A stretch of 64,000 nt of DNA. Origin: an uncultured Pedosphaera sp. (GTDB lineage Bacteria > Verrucomicrobiota > Verrucomicrobiia > Limisphaerales > Pedosphaeraceae). Shown one piece after another: positions 26,438 to 35,872 of this stretch. The notes beneath the pieces are model-generated. The model worked only from the letters and a program-made list of their open reading frames with translations, was not told the origin of the DNA and did no database searches. Position numbers and translations under genes: made by a program. The number at the start of each line of letters is the position of its first letter. The first letter of the stretch is position 1. The DNA is taken from contig CAIXFN010000085.1 of the NCBI GenBank assembly GCA_903918755.1, positions 19,344 to 83,343 on the forward strand, read 5' to 3'.

Positions 26438-26619
26438 GGAATAGGGGTTTGCGGAGATTACCCAATTGTTTCTTTCAACGTCGGAAAGTATTCCCGCGAC
26501 ACTTGCGCCGGCAAGCACAAAGCGGATGGCATGAACTTGCTCGCTGCCTCAGCCCTGCCTTCGTTCCCGGCGCCGGCGACGACCGGAGCAGTCTGTTCCA
26601 CCCCGTCCGCCCGCGGCGA

Positions 26620-27027
26620 TCAGGCAATGGGGGCTGCCGGTGCGGTCGCCTCCACCAGCAACTGGGCCACGATGGAAAGCAAGGCTTCGGAACTGAATGG
26701 TTTGGCCAGCGCGGCGTTTGCCCCCAGGTGTCGGGCCAGATTGAGGTAGTCGCCCGGGGCAATGCGCCCGCCGCCAGATATGGCGATGATCTTGAGTCGC
26801 GGAGCCAGCTTGCGCAATTCCATGATCGTGGCCAAACCCTCCTTCTCCGGCATGATCAGGTCGGTGATCACCAAATCGAAAGGCCGGCGATGCCATTCGC
26901 TTAAGGCGGCCACCCCGTCACCGACCGAAACGACATCATAGCCGGCCCGGGATAGTACCAAATTGAGGCATTCGCACAGGGGTACGTCATCATCCACCAC
27001 CAGGATTCGCTTCGCGATCGCGTTCAT
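26620..27027 (-). CDS. Stand-alone receiver-domain response regulator
   Basis: This 135-residue CheY-like protein has no output domain. It has the acidic pocket in ILVVDDDVP, phosphoacceptor Asp56 in LVITDLIMPE, and Lys109 in AALAKPF. It starts 1 base after the stop of a hybrid histidine kinase on the same strand, so the two are co-expressed and it is the likely phosphate acceptor, probably as an intermediate in a phosphorelay or as a protein-binding switch. An Ala/Pro-rich tail of about 12 residues follows the domain. Confidence 0.9.
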   Translation of the reverse strand: MNAIAKRILVVDDDVPLCECLNLVLSRAGYDVVSVGDGVAALSEWHRRPFDLVITDLIMPEKEGLATIMELRKLAPRLKIIAISGGGRIAPGDYLNLARHLGANAALAKPFSSEALLSIVAQLLVEATAPAAPIA

Positions 27028-27028
27028 A

Positions 27029-28951
27029 TCATTCCGTTACTTTGTGGCCGCCGTGAGCGGCGGAGAGCACTTGGCGGAGGACGGCCGTCAATTCGTCCTG
27101 GGTGAAGGGCTTGGCCAGCAGGGCGTCGATGCCGAGTTCCCTGAACTGCCTGGCCAGGGATTCCTCGAGCCGTCCGCTGTTAAGAATCACCGGCACTTCC
27201 GGCATCATTTGTTTGAGCGCCCGGCCGGCCGTGAGTCCATCCATGTGGGGCATATTTACATCCAAAATCACGACGTCAAGCCGATCCCGATTCTCGGCCG
27301 CCCGTACGAGGGCCTCCGCCCCGTCCGCCGCCACCAGCACAGTGAATTTCAAATGCTGGAGCACCATGCGAAAACTCTGCAACACGGCCACGTCATCGTC
27401 CACCACCAGCACGGTCTTGCGTTCACCAGGAAACGGCCCCGCCGGGTCGATCTGCGCCGGCTCCGGGTTCGTTACCAACGTGGCGGGCAGGCCGACCGTG
27501 AAGGTCGTCCCCACGCCGACCTGGCTGTCCACCCGGATAAAGCCGCCATGGTTTTCGACCACGTTGTAAACCGTTGCCAAGCCAAGGCCGGTGCCCTTGC
27601 CGGGGGCTTTGGTCGTGAAAAACGGCTCGAAAATTTGCGGCAGCACCCGGGGAGCGATTCCCTTGCCTGTGTCACTCACCCGCAGGCGCAAATATAGGCC
27701 GGGCCGGACATCAGGTTCCGCCCGGCAATAGGCTTCATCCACGTCCAGGCTGTCCACTTCAACCGTCAGAATCCCCCCCTCGGGCATGGCATCCCGGGCA
27801 TTCCGGCACAGATTGGCAAGCATCTGATTCAGTTCCTCGGGATTACCCGCCACGGTTCGTGCCGGGTTGGCGTTCCGAATTCGCAGTTCGATGGTCTTGG
27901 GAAAGGTGCCCTCAATCAACGTACGGAGGTCTTTGACCAGGCGGGCGGGCTCCACGGCCACGCGTTCACCGTTGCTGCCCCGCCCAAATGAAAGTAACTG
28001 CCGCACCAGGTCGGCCCCCCGCTGGGTGCTGGACTCGATGATATCCAGGATCGGAAGGGCGCTGGCGGGGACCTCGGGCCGGAGGATGGCAACCCCCAGG
28101 ATAACCGGCGTCAGGGCATTGTTCAGGTCATGGGCGATGCCATTGGCCAGCGAGCCAATGCAGCCGAGGCGCTCGGTGCGCAGGATCTGGGCTTCCGATC
28201 GCTTTCGCCGCGTAATGTCCAGGGCCGTACCGCCCAGAAACTCTTGGGCACGGTTCTGGTCCCAGATCCGGGTTCCGGAATGTCGCACCCACTGGGTGCC
28301 GCCATCCGGCTTCACCACTCGATACTCCAAGTCGAACCGCGATGTCTGGCCCGTGGCGAAATGTTCCCAATCCGCCCGCACCCGCGCTTGGTCGTCCGCG
28401 TGGAGGCACTGCCACCACGCGTCGGATTCTTCCATCAGCCGGGTCCGGGGAACTCCCCAGATTCCTTCCGCTGCGGAACCGAGATAGACAAAACGGGTCG
28501 GCTTGATTTCGCGTAACCAAAAACACTCGCCGCTGCTCTCGATCAGTTGGCTAACGAGTTGTTCGTTGGCGCGGTCCTTCGTCGCTTCCAAGGCTTGCCG
28601 CACTGCGGTTGGCAGGCGTTCCAGGCGCTGTTTGACGAGGTAATCGGTCGCGCCATGGCGCATGCAGATGACCGCCGGTTCCTCCCCGGGCGTATCGCCC
28701 AGGACAACGATGGGGAGGGCCGGCCGTTTTTCCCGGGCCAGCTTTAATTCCGCCAGCCAGTCCGGCCGGGCCGGATTTACCTCACACAGCACGAGGTCGA
28801 AATTATTCTGGTCCAGCGCTTCGGAAAACGGCGTGGTCCCACTCACGGATTGGATCTGACTGGTTAACCCGGCTTGATCCAGCAGGTCGCGGATGGTTTT
28901 CGCGGCGGTCGGGTCAATCTCATGAAGGAGGATTCGGATCGTTGGCATCAT
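27029..28951 (-). CDS. Hybrid histidine kinase: pseudo-receiver, PAS, HisKA, HATPase, receiver
   Basis: From the ATG at 28951 ([19 protein letters not shown]) this is 640 residues. The domains in order are an N-terminal receiver-like domain (1-120), PAS with PAC motif (about 130-250), HisKA with [14 protein letters not shown] (His274), HATPase ([25 protein letters not shown]), and a C-terminal receiver with [13 protein letters not shown]. In the N-terminal receiver the phosphoacceptor position reads DLVLCEVNP, with Glu for Asp, so it probably cannot be phosphorylated. There are no membrane segments. A receiver protein follows 1 base downstream. The signal is unknown. The neighbouring 500 bases upstream are non-coding. 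Confidence 0.9.
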   Translation of the reverse strand: MMPTIRILLHEIDPTAAKTIRDLLDQAGLTSQIQSVSGTTPFSEALDQNNFDLVLCEVNPARPDWLAELKLAREKRPALPIVVLGDTPGEEPAVICMRHGATDYLVKQRLERLPTAVRQALEATKDRANEQLVSQLIESSGECFWLREIKPTRFVYLGSAAEGIWGVPRTRLMEESDAWWQCLHADDQARVRADWEHFATGQTSRFDLEYRVVKPDGGTQWVRHSGTRIWDQNRAQEFLGGTALDITRRKRSEAQILRTERLGCIGSLANGIAHDLNNALTPVILGVAILRPEVPASALPILDIIESSTQRGADLVRQLLSFGRGSNGERVAVEPARLVKDLRTLIEGTFPKTIELRIRNANPARTVAGNPEELNQMLANLCRNARDAMPEGGILTVEVDSLDVDEAYCRAEPDVRPGLYLRLRVSDTGKGIAPRVLPQIFEPFFTTKAPGKGTGLGLATVYNVVENHGGFIRVDSQVGVGTTFTVGLPATLVTNPEPAQIDPAGPFPGERKTVLVVDDDVAVLQSFRMVLQHLKFTVLVAADGAEALVRAAENRDRLDVVILDVNMPHMDGLTAGRALKQMMPEVPVILNSGRLEESLARQFRELGIDALLAKPFTQDELTAVLRQVLSAAHGGHKVTE

Positions 28952-29451
28952 CTTTGGTGGTGGGGTTGAGCCGGGTCCGCCAGGCGGAGTGTTCCCCGGA
29001 GGCTTTTGGTCAGGGTGGGCCCGAATCCGCCGTACAAATTTGGCCGGCGAGCCTGCCATCCGTGGGCCCCCCGGCTGGACGGGGAACTGGTACCGAGTCG
29101 ATCCGTAACTGGGAAATTCCTGCCTTCCTCCTGGGAATTCAGCATCATTGCCGGAATTGTCTTCATTTTCAGTCGCCTGTCATCGGGCGAAATATGCCCC
29201 CCCACCGCCATCATTGACGTATTCTGAACCAAGGGTGCTCGTACCGGTGATGCTAACTTTGCACTGCATCCTAGGTGGTCGGCATCCTTCTGGCAAGTTG
29301 CTTCTCAGCCTGGTGGCGCAATGGCCCGAGAGCCATCTCCGCATGGATGAGGACTCGCCGTGCCAACGTATGCGCTCGGAAGTTGGTCGCCCAAATCGTT
29401 CGATCGGAGCGGCCTTGGCCGCTGGCGGATCGGTGCCTGGCTGGGCCTATT
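28952..29451. other. 500-base gap without a recognisable gene
   Basis: The space between the kinase start and the end of the phosphoesterase gene holds only short open frames without domain resemblance or Shine-Dalgarno sites. The kinase promoter should lie in its first 200 bases, but no convincing -35/-10 pair was found. Confidence 0.5.
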
Positions 29452-31983
29452 TTAGTGGGTAAGCGTCGGCTCGGTCGTGGCGCTGGTGAATATCACCCGG
29501 TGGATCGGCGTGGGGTAGGGGGTGGCATCGCCCTTGGCCGCCCGCCAAAGGATGCGGTTCAATTGATCTTCCGGTGCCAGATCGTAATCCCGGAAGTTCA
29601 TGCGCGCGGATTCCTTGGCGCCGGGAGAGGTCAACGTGTTCTTGGCGACCAGGTCCACCTTGGGGGTGAGGGTTTGGTAGTTGGTGGGGTTCGGGACCGT
29701 GGTGAATGAGTTGAACAGGGGCGTGGCCCCGGCATCGTATTGCGTCAGGGGCGGCAGCCCCAGAATTAATTCCATCGTGCGGATCATACTGGCGGTCGTA
29801 TAGAGCGTGCTGTCCACCACGCCGCGTTGGCAATAAGGGCTGATCACCAGTCCCGGAGTGCGATGCGCATCCACATGGTCCGGGCCGTTTTGCGCGTCGT
29901 CCTCAATCACAAAAATCGCCATTTCATTCCAGAACCGGCTGCGGGAGGCGGCTTCGACGAGGCGGCCAAGGCCAAGGTCATTGCTGGCGACACAGGCATC
30001 CGGGGTGAAGGCTCCCGGGGCGGTGCCACGAGTGTGGTTCTCCCCGAGGGACATGATCATGAAATGGGGCAACACGCCGGTCTTTTCCGCCTCGTGCAAG
30101 TCGGTGATCCAACCCTGAACCCGGTCCATATCCCGGCCAGCCGGCCAGTGGCCGCGATTGGAGGAGGGGACGCGCGTGGCTCCTTCGCCGTAATTCTTGA
30201 AGCTGACCCCGTGCCGCTTGCACAGGTCCCACAGATAGCCGGCGGACGGGGTTTCCATTTCATCATTCCCCGGCAATTTGCCGTGTTTGGAATAGGAGAG
30301 AATCCAGGACCGCTGGTTGTAATCGGTCGCCATCGCGGCATCGCACCAACTGTGGCCATCCACGCTGACTTCCCCGTTGCAGTAAAGGTTGTCCAGCAGG
30401 ACGTAATCTCTGGCCAATTGGTGTTGGTTCGGCGTGACGCTTTCGCCATACATCACCAGGTTGGAATCGCCGTTGCCCGCGGGTTGGCCGTGGGCATCGC
30501 GGAAATCCCCGAACACCTGGTCGTAGGTCCGGTTTTCCTTGATGATGTAGAGCACATATTTGATGGGGCAGGGGGCGCCCACCCGGGCGGGAATCACCGA
30601 ATTGGTCGTCGGGGCGGCGGTTTGGAATTGCTCCGGGGTGTAGGGAGAATTGAGCCGCACTTGTTTTGTGTGGGCCACCATTTGAGCCGCATCCGGCCGG
30701 CCAATGAAGGAAACCGATCCTGCCAGGGTGCGGCCGATGTAGTCAAATGCCGGGGGCTTCTGCAACCGGCGCGGGTCCGGAGTGATCGCGGGAAAATTGG
30801 GGCGCGAGGTCAGGCCCTTGCCGTTGGCCACCAGGAGGGTTTGGTTATCCGGGCTCACGAGGACCGCGCTCGGATACCAGCCCACCGGCAGGAAACCTTC
30901 CACCACCGAGACGGATTCGCGATTCCGGCGCGCGCCCTCGGAGATCGAATTGGAGATGTCCACCACCGCCACGCAATTATTATCAGCGTTGGCGATAAAA
31001 AGCGTACGGCCATCCGGGGAAACGGCAACCCCGTCGGGCGTGCTCCCTTCCGGGGATTGGGGGTAGAGCGAAGTCGAAATGATCTCGCGCGTCCCTTCCG
31101 GCAGGCGGCGTGCGGGGCTCGCCCCCTCTTCAGGAGTTTCCAGCGAGCGGGTCTGGATCACGTGGACGGTGTTGTCGCCCGCGCAGGCCACAAACAACCG
31201 GCCATCGCGGGAAAGCGCCAGGTCATTGGGCCGGATGCCCACGGTGATGTCGCGCACCTTACGACCCTTTTCCGTATCGACCACGCTCACGTTGCGGCTG
31301 CCCCAATTGCTCACGTATAAGTTCCGGCGGTCCGCCCCCAACATTGCCGAGTGGGGGTGCTGGCCTACCGGGATGGTGGCCTCGAGCGCCAGTGTCTTGG
31401 GATCCAGCACCCAAAGTTCGTGATTGCCTTCATTGCATACGTAGAGTTTCCCCGTTACCGGGTGCACCGCAATGCCCGCGAGAAAAGCCTCCCCGGCGAA
31501 TTCCTTCGGGGAATCCGAACGGTCAAATGTCGCCGTGCCGGATTCGTAATTGAAAACATGGATCCTGCCAGAGTCACCCCCGGAGACAAAAAACTGTTTG
31601 CCGTCCTTGCTGAAAGCCAGTCCATTCCAGGTTTCCGCCAGGGGGAGGAACTGCGTTTCCTTGTGGGTGGCGAGGTCCAAAACCGTGACCCCATGCCGGT
31701 TGAAGCCGCCATGGACCGCCAGCACCCGCCGGCCATCGGGCGCGACCACCAATTTCAGCGCCAGATCGGAGACCGGCACCTGGTCGCCGATCGGGGTCAC
31801 TCCCCAGCCGTTGAAAAGCAAATGGGCATCCGGGCGCAATCCGGGCCGGTTCCGGACTTCGGCGCTATTCACATCCTCGCCGGCCTGTCGCACGGGAGGG
31901 GCGGCCGGTAGCCGGCCGTTACCGGTCAAAAGTGTGGTGACTACGGCCAGCCAAAGGGTGCGGAAGGGCGCGATGCGATTCAT
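29452..31983 (-). CDS. Exported YVTN beta-propeller/phosphoesterase (AcpA/PLC-like) protein
   Basis: This 843-residue protein starts at the ATG at 31983 (MNRIAPFRTLWLAVVTTLLT) with a signal peptide. Residues about 60-460 form a YVTN-type propeller with repeated units such as GKLYVCNEGNHELWVLDPKT and RNLYVSNWGSRNVSVVDT. Residues about 480-840 are a phosphoesterase of the phospholipase C/acid phosphatase AcpA superfamily, beginning KYVLYIIKENRTYDQVFGDF and including FVIEDDAQNGPDHVDAHRTP near the metal site. The combination is common in Verrucomicrobia and Acidobacteria as secreted phosphoesterases. The physiological substrate is unknown. It is divergent from the next gene across 184 bases. Confidence 0.87.
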   Translation of the reverse strand: MNRIAPFRTLWLAVVTTLLTGNGRLPAAPPVRQAGEDVNSAEVRNRPGLRPDAHLLFNGWGVTPIGDQVPVSDLALKLVVAPDGRRVLAVHGGFNRHGVTVLDLATHKETQFLPLAETWNGLAFSKDGKQFFVSGGDSGRIHVFNYESGTATFDRSDSPKEFAGEAFLAGIAVHPVTGKLYVCNEGNHELWVLDPKTLALEATIPVGQHPHSAMLGADRRNLYVSNWGSRNVSVVDTEKGRKVRDITVGIRPNDLALSRDGRLFVACAGDNTVHVIQTRSLETPEEGASPARRLPEGTREIISTSLYPQSPEGSTPDGVAVSPDGRTLFIANADNNCVAVVDISNSISEGARRNRESVSVVEGFLPVGWYPSAVLVSPDNQTLLVANGKGLTSRPNFPAITPDPRRLQKPPAFDYIGRTLAGSVSFIGRPDAAQMVAHTKQVRLNSPYTPEQFQTAAPTTNSVIPARVGAPCPIKYVLYIIKENRTYDQVFGDFRDAHGQPAGNGDSNLVMYGESVTPNQHQLARDYVLLDNLYCNGEVSVDGHSWCDAAMATDYNQRSWILSYSKHGKLPGNDEMETPSAGYLWDLCKRHGVSFKNYGEGATRVPSSNRGHWPAGRDMDRVQGWITDLHEAEKTGVLPHFMIMSLGENHTRGTAPGAFTPDACVASNDLGLGRLVEAASRSRFWNEMAIFVIEDDAQNGPDHVDAHRTPGLVISPYCQRGVVDSTLYTTASMIRTMELILGLPPLTQYDAGATPLFNSFTTVPNPTNYQTLTPKVDLVAKNTLTSPGAKESARMNFRDYDLAPEDQLNRILWRAAKGDATPYPTPIHRVIFTSATTEPTLTH

Positions 31984-32167
31984 ACCGAGGCAAACTAATT
32001 TCGCCCGCCCCTCGCGGGAAGTCAAAAGACCGCCCGGTCGCGTGACATTATGGTGACGCCGCGGCGTGCCCGACGGCCGCCATGATGCGCGGGGGATCCT
32101 GACTTGACTTCCCATCCCGGTTTTTGATCATGGCGTAGCGACCCTTTAAGCGCCCATCGAGAAACCT

Positions 32168-33139
32168 ATGGAGAATCCAATTTCCCCGGAGGAGCCGACC
32201 CCCGGTTCACCCCCTGATCCGAATCGGGACCTGTTTCTGCAAGGCCTTCAGGCTTACCAGCACGCCGCCAACACTGATAAAAATGTGGAGCAAATGGAGG
32301 CGGCCACCCTGCAAATGCTGAGCGCCGCGGCCGCGCAGGCGCAGCGTAATCCGACCCCGGAGCAGGCTATTTATCTGGCGGTGCGGGAATGCGAGGCCCG
32401 GGGGGATTGGCCCGGGGCGGAAGCCGGCTATCGCGCCATCATCACCCACCAGGAGGCGTCCGGTCAGCCGCTCCTGGTTTACAAAGCGTATTCCGACCTC
32501 GCCGGTCTGTATCGGCTGCTCGAGGACTGGCCGCGCGCCCAGTCTGCCGCGCGCCTGGCCACGGCCGCGACGCGGCAGGTTGATATGCCTCCCGCCTTGG
32601 TGGTCTCCCTCGAAACGGAAGCGCTTTGTGCCCTCCGTCTGGGTGACCCGGCAGGGGCATTGGCGATTGCGACGGCGGCAGTCACGGCCGTCGAACCCGG
32701 GGCTGAATTCGAACCACTTGGGGCGGGGACCTCGGTGGCGGTCGCCCGTTGCCACGTCGCCGCGGGAAATTTGTTCGCCGCGGCCGCGGCCTTGGACGCC
32801 GCCCGACCGGTTTTAATGGACCGGGAAACCAGCCCCATCTTTGCTGGCCACCGTGGCCGCAGCGCCGTCTGGTGGGAAGTCACCGCCGCCATGCTGGGGC
32901 AGCGTTCGGATTGGCCGGGAGCCCTGGCCGCCTGGGAGAAAGCGGTGGACTTGCGTCGCGGCGTGGCCGCTTTGCCGCACGTGGCGGGGCCTTATACCCA
33001 GGGCGCGCTGGCGCGGACCTTGCGCCAGCAGGCTAATGCTCTGGCCGCCGCCGGCCTGCTGGCGGAGAGCCGGTTGGTCCGGGAGGAGGTCCAGGCCATC
33101 TGGCAGGAACTCAATCTGCTCCCCAACGATCATCCGTAA
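32168..33139 (+). CDS. Cytoplasmic TPR-like helical repeat protein
   Basis: This 323-residue protein (ATG at 32168) has no signal peptide. It begins with a Pro/Glu-rich stretch, then is almost all alpha-helical and Ala-rich with TPR-like pairs (ARGDWPGAEAGYRAII, LEDWPRAQSAARLATAA, RSDWPGALAAWEKAVDLR). TPR proteins act as protein-binding scaffolds; no enzyme domain is visible. It stands alone, divergent from the phosphoesterase and next to a decayed gene on the other strand. Function not assigned. Confidence 0.75.
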   Translation: MENPISPEEPTPGSPPDPNRDLFLQGLQAYQHAANTDKNVEQMEAATLQMLSAAAAQAQRNPTPEQAIYLAVRECEARGDWPGAEAGYRAIITHQEASGQPLLVYKAYSDLAGLYRLLEDWPRAQSAARLATAATRQVDMPPALVVSLETEALCALRLGDPAGALAIATAAVTAVEPGAEFEPLGAGTSVAVARCHVAAGNLFAAAAALDAARPVLMDRETSPIFAGHRGRSAVWWEVTAAMLGQRSDWPGALAAWEKAVDLRRGVAALPHVAGPYTQGALARTLRQQANALAAAGLLAESRLVREEVQAIWQELNLLPNDHP

Positions 33140-33164
33140 TGGCCCGACGACCCCCGAGCTCGGA

Positions 33165-33263
33165 TTAAACGGTCTGCTTCGGTTCGGAACTCGATTTGGC
33201 CGGCGCATTCGTCTTGACCGGAAGCTGGTTCTTGAATTCATCCAAATCCTGCCGTAATTCCCG
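33165..33263 (-). pseudogene. Relic of the C-terminus of an M1-peptidase-like paralogue
   Basis: Read on the minus strand these 33 codons give RELRQDLDEFKNQLPVKTNA and a short tail ending at TAA. The intact M1 peptidase at 35873-38533 ends RELRQDLEEIKKQLPVKTNA plus a similar Lys/Pro-rich tail. The two DNA segments align base by base with few changes. Similarity stops abruptly at 33263, next to the low-GC immunity gene. This is most simply the leftover 3' end of a duplicated copy after deletion or insertion. Confidence 0.75.
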
Positions 33264-33396
33264 GTAGGGTCACGGAGATTTCTGTCGACCAAATGGAAAT
33301 GCCGATTATGCTGTTGACGTTGGAAAACATTTATCCCGACAAAGACAGTTCACTGCTCAGGCCAACAGCCACCAATCCACGCAGAGTTCAATCAAG

Positions 33397-33861
33397 ATGG
33401 CAAAAAGAGTGCGAATAGGAGACATCATTGAGCTTCCTACAACAAGGGGTTTCAGCTACGCGCAGTTCACTCACAAGCACGCCCGCTATGGCGCGTTGGT
33501 TCGGGTGCTCCCTGAGTTCTTTAAAGCGAGGCCGGACGACTTCGCTGAGTTGGTTCATCGACCAGAAATGTTCGTCACTTTTTTCCCGCTCCAAGCGGCG
33601 GTGAATCGGGGAATTTTTGAAGTAGTCGGCAATTGCGTTGTGCCTGATTCCGCAAAGGTATTCCCCTTGTTCCGAGCCGGCGTCGCAGACCCCGCAACTA
33701 GGAAAGTGAAAATGTGGTGGCTCTGGGATGGCGAAAAGGAATGGAAAGTGGGAGAAATAACGACAGAACAGCGGAAACTACCACTGCGCGGAATCTGGAA
33801 CGACACCCTCCTAATCGAACGAATTGAAGTAGGCTGGACTCCGAGCAACGACCCGAGTTAG
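33397..33861 (+). CDS. Imm26-like immunity protein, orphan
   Basis: This 154-residue protein begins with a domain of the Imm26 type: GDIIELPTTRGFSYAQFTHK, followed by YGALVRVLPEFF. Imm26 proteins are thought to neutralise nuclease or other polymorphic toxins delivered between bacteria. The gene is clearly poorer in GC than the flanking genes, and no toxin gene lies beside it, so it may be an acquired orphan immunity gene. It sits directly at the breakpoint of the M1-peptidase relic. Family assignment is from memory of the motif; activity is not established. Confidence 0.7.
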   Translation: MAKRVRIGDIIELPTTRGFSYAQFTHKHARYGALVRVLPEFFKARPDDFAELVHRPEMFVTFFPLQAAVNRGIFEVVGNCVVPDSAKVFPLFRAGVADPATRKVKMWWLWDGEKEWKVGEITTEQRKLPLRGIWNDTLLIERIEVGWTPSNDPS

Positions 33862-33962
33862 CCATCTATCCAAAGCGAGCTTGAGAATGTATTGACGACA
33901 AATAGCATTGCGTTCTTGCTAGCGAGGCCGATTTTCAAGCCAGCGCCAAAGCAAATCCGCCC

Positions 33963-35672
33963 TCAACGCGGGAACTGTTGTAGTCGGTAAAATTGGGGCA
34001 AGGAGCCGGGCGCAGGGGCAGCGTCAAATTCCAGAATGCCGGTCCCCAGGTCCCGCACTTCGCCGATACGGGTCCAGTTGGTCAGATCCGTCGAGGCTTC
34101 CACAATAAAAAATAGATCAGGAATAGTCGCCCAGTGCAGGCGGATATTTCCGTTGGCGAGGTGCGTTGCCGGTGCCGGGATTCCCGTCTGGGTGACGGTG
34201 ACCGCAATGGTATTGGTTCCCGAACGGCCAGCGGCCGTGCTAGCGGTGGCGGAGAGGAAATAAGGACCGTCCACCAACGCAGTGCCGGTGGGCACGGGGC
34301 CGGTGGGAACCCAAACCGCGCCCGCGCGCACCATGCCGAGCGGGGCAAACGCGCCCCACCCGGTCCCGTTCCAGTAGGCCGAGTCACTCCACCGTTGCAG
34401 CGCGAAAGTGACGCCCGAGATCTCCCCAACCCCGGGGTTGGCAACCGCCGTCGCCGCGATGGACGAAAAGTTGGTGACGAAGGAAAAATTACCCGGGAAG
34501 GCAAACGAGACGGTGACGGGCAGGGGATTCAGCGGGGCGGTTGAAATCACCCGGAGCGGACCCTTGCCTCCATAATACGCCGGCATCAAACCCAGCCAGG
34601 TTTGATAGGCCGTCTGCAATCCCCCGTTTCCCAGCACCAACCCGCTATTGAGGGTATAAGGCCCCCGGGGTTCATCGAACCGCCAGTAACCGATCAGCCC
34701 TTCCTCACCGCCGTTAAGCTGGCAATTCATCGACTGCACGATTTGCGTCGCGCTCCGCGCCACGCTCCAAACCCGGAACTCGTCCAGCAGACCCAGGTAC
34801 GGCTGCGGCACCGGCGCAAAATGAGGACTCACGCCGCCCCCGACTGTGAGATTGGTGTTGGAATCGTACAGCGGGTTGAGCCAGACGTTGGACATCGCGG
34901 CGATGGCATTGCCATCCTGATACAGGACCTGTCGCGCTCCGTCATAAGTCGCCGCCACATGGTGCCATCGGCCGTCCAGAAAATCATTGGGATTGACGCT
35001 GGCATCCAGCGACGGCGGACCATCATACATCCCGGGATCCAGGCCAAAACTTAAAAGGGTGCCGTGATTCTTGAACAGCAGGTTCCAACCCGTGCTGTCG
35101 GATTGCTGGGCCAGGAGGGATTCCTGGCTGGAAGTGAAATCTTTGGGCTTGATCCACATCTCCACGGTAACCACGTTACTTTGCGCATTCCCATTGCCTG
35201 ATCCATAGTAGAGACCGAAAAAACCGGGGCTGGAAAGAAACTGGTCCACGCCGGCCAGGCTGAGCGCGCCGCCGGCGCCGCCGAATCCCGCCGCCGAGAA
35301 CACCTTGTCCCCGCCAAAATTGGTGCCGTTCGCATCCCACGCGACCAACCGATAATGGCCCACTTGTCCCGCGAACAGCCCAGTGACCAGGTTCGTGACT
35401 GACCGGGCCGAGTTTCCCCCGCCAACACTGAACGCTGGCGTCGAGTTTCCATACGTGGCATCCGCGCCATACTGGAAACAGGCCGAAGTGGCCGCACCCG
35501 CTGGAGTGACATTCCCGCTCACCAGCAGGGAATTAGTGGTTTGATGGAAAAACGGTCCCGTGGTGACGATCGGTTGGCCGCGCACCGACCCCAGGACGGT
35601 CAGAAAACCTAGCAGTCCACAGGCGAGCCAGTTGGGCGAGCGTCGCCCTTGTCCGGACCAGGGAGAATGCAT
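33963..35672 (-). CDS. Secreted LamG-domain (concanavalin A-like) protein
   Basis: From the ATG at 35672 (MHSPWSGQGRRSPNWLACGL) this is 569 residues with a signal peptide ending near VRGQ. A LamG/laminin G-like jelly roll spans about residues 165-330 (VVTVEMWIKPKDFTSSQES, GRWHHVAATYDGARQVLYQD, LLDEFRVWSVARSATQI). The C-terminus has the module seen in both LRR proteins of this window: a WAT...VEASTDLTNW stretch ending in QFYRLQQFPR. LamG domains bind polysaccharide or protein ligands, so a surface or secreted adhesive role is likely. No catalytic domain was seen. Confidence 0.8.
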   Translation of the reverse strand: MHSPWSGQGRRSPNWLACGLLGFLTVLGSVRGQPIVTTGPFFHQTTNSLLVSGNVTPAGAATSACFQYGADATYGNSTPAFSVGGGNSARSVTNLVTGLFAGQVGHYRLVAWDANGTNFGGDKVFSAAGFGGAGGALSLAGVDQFLSSPGFFGLYYGSGNGNAQSNVVTVEMWIKPKDFTSSQESLLAQQSDSTGWNLLFKNHGTLLSFGLDPGMYDGPPSLDASVNPNDFLDGRWHHVAATYDGARQVLYQDGNAIAAMSNVWLNPLYDSNTNLTVGGGVSPHFAPVPQPYLGLLDEFRVWSVARSATQIVQSMNCQLNGGEEGLIGYWRFDEPRGPYTLNSGLVLGNGGLQTAYQTWLGLMPAYYGGKGPLRVISTAPLNPLPVTVSFAFPGNFSFVTNFSSIAATAVANPGVGEISGVTFALQRWSDSAYWNGTGWGAFAPLGMVRAGAVWVPTGPVPTGTALVDGPYFLSATASTAAGRSGTNTIAVTVTQTGIPAPATHLANGNIRLHWATIPDLFFIVEASTDLTNWTRIGEVRDLGTGILEFDAAPAPGSLPQFYRLQQFPR

Positions 35673-35872
35673 TCGCAAATACAGTACCACCGCAGCAAAG
35701 GACGCGCAAGGTCTTGGCAAAAAGTTGACCTTTAGGCCAAACCTCTAACGTTAGCAAACCATTACTGCGGCGATGGCCGATCAAGGGCTGGCTAACCGGA
35801 ACGCTTTAGCAGTATCAAAGCTGGCCATTTCCAATCGGCTGGCTGAAATGATTCAGTTTTATAACGCATGCT

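Noticed and set aside
29148..29462. Open frame in the gap beside the hybrid kinase
   Set aside because: No start signal, no recognisable domain and unremarkable composition.
35700..35872. Regulatory repeat in the spacer between LamG and M1 genes
   Set aside because: Only short chance inverted repeats (for example around TAACGTTA) without a consistent promoter or operator layout.
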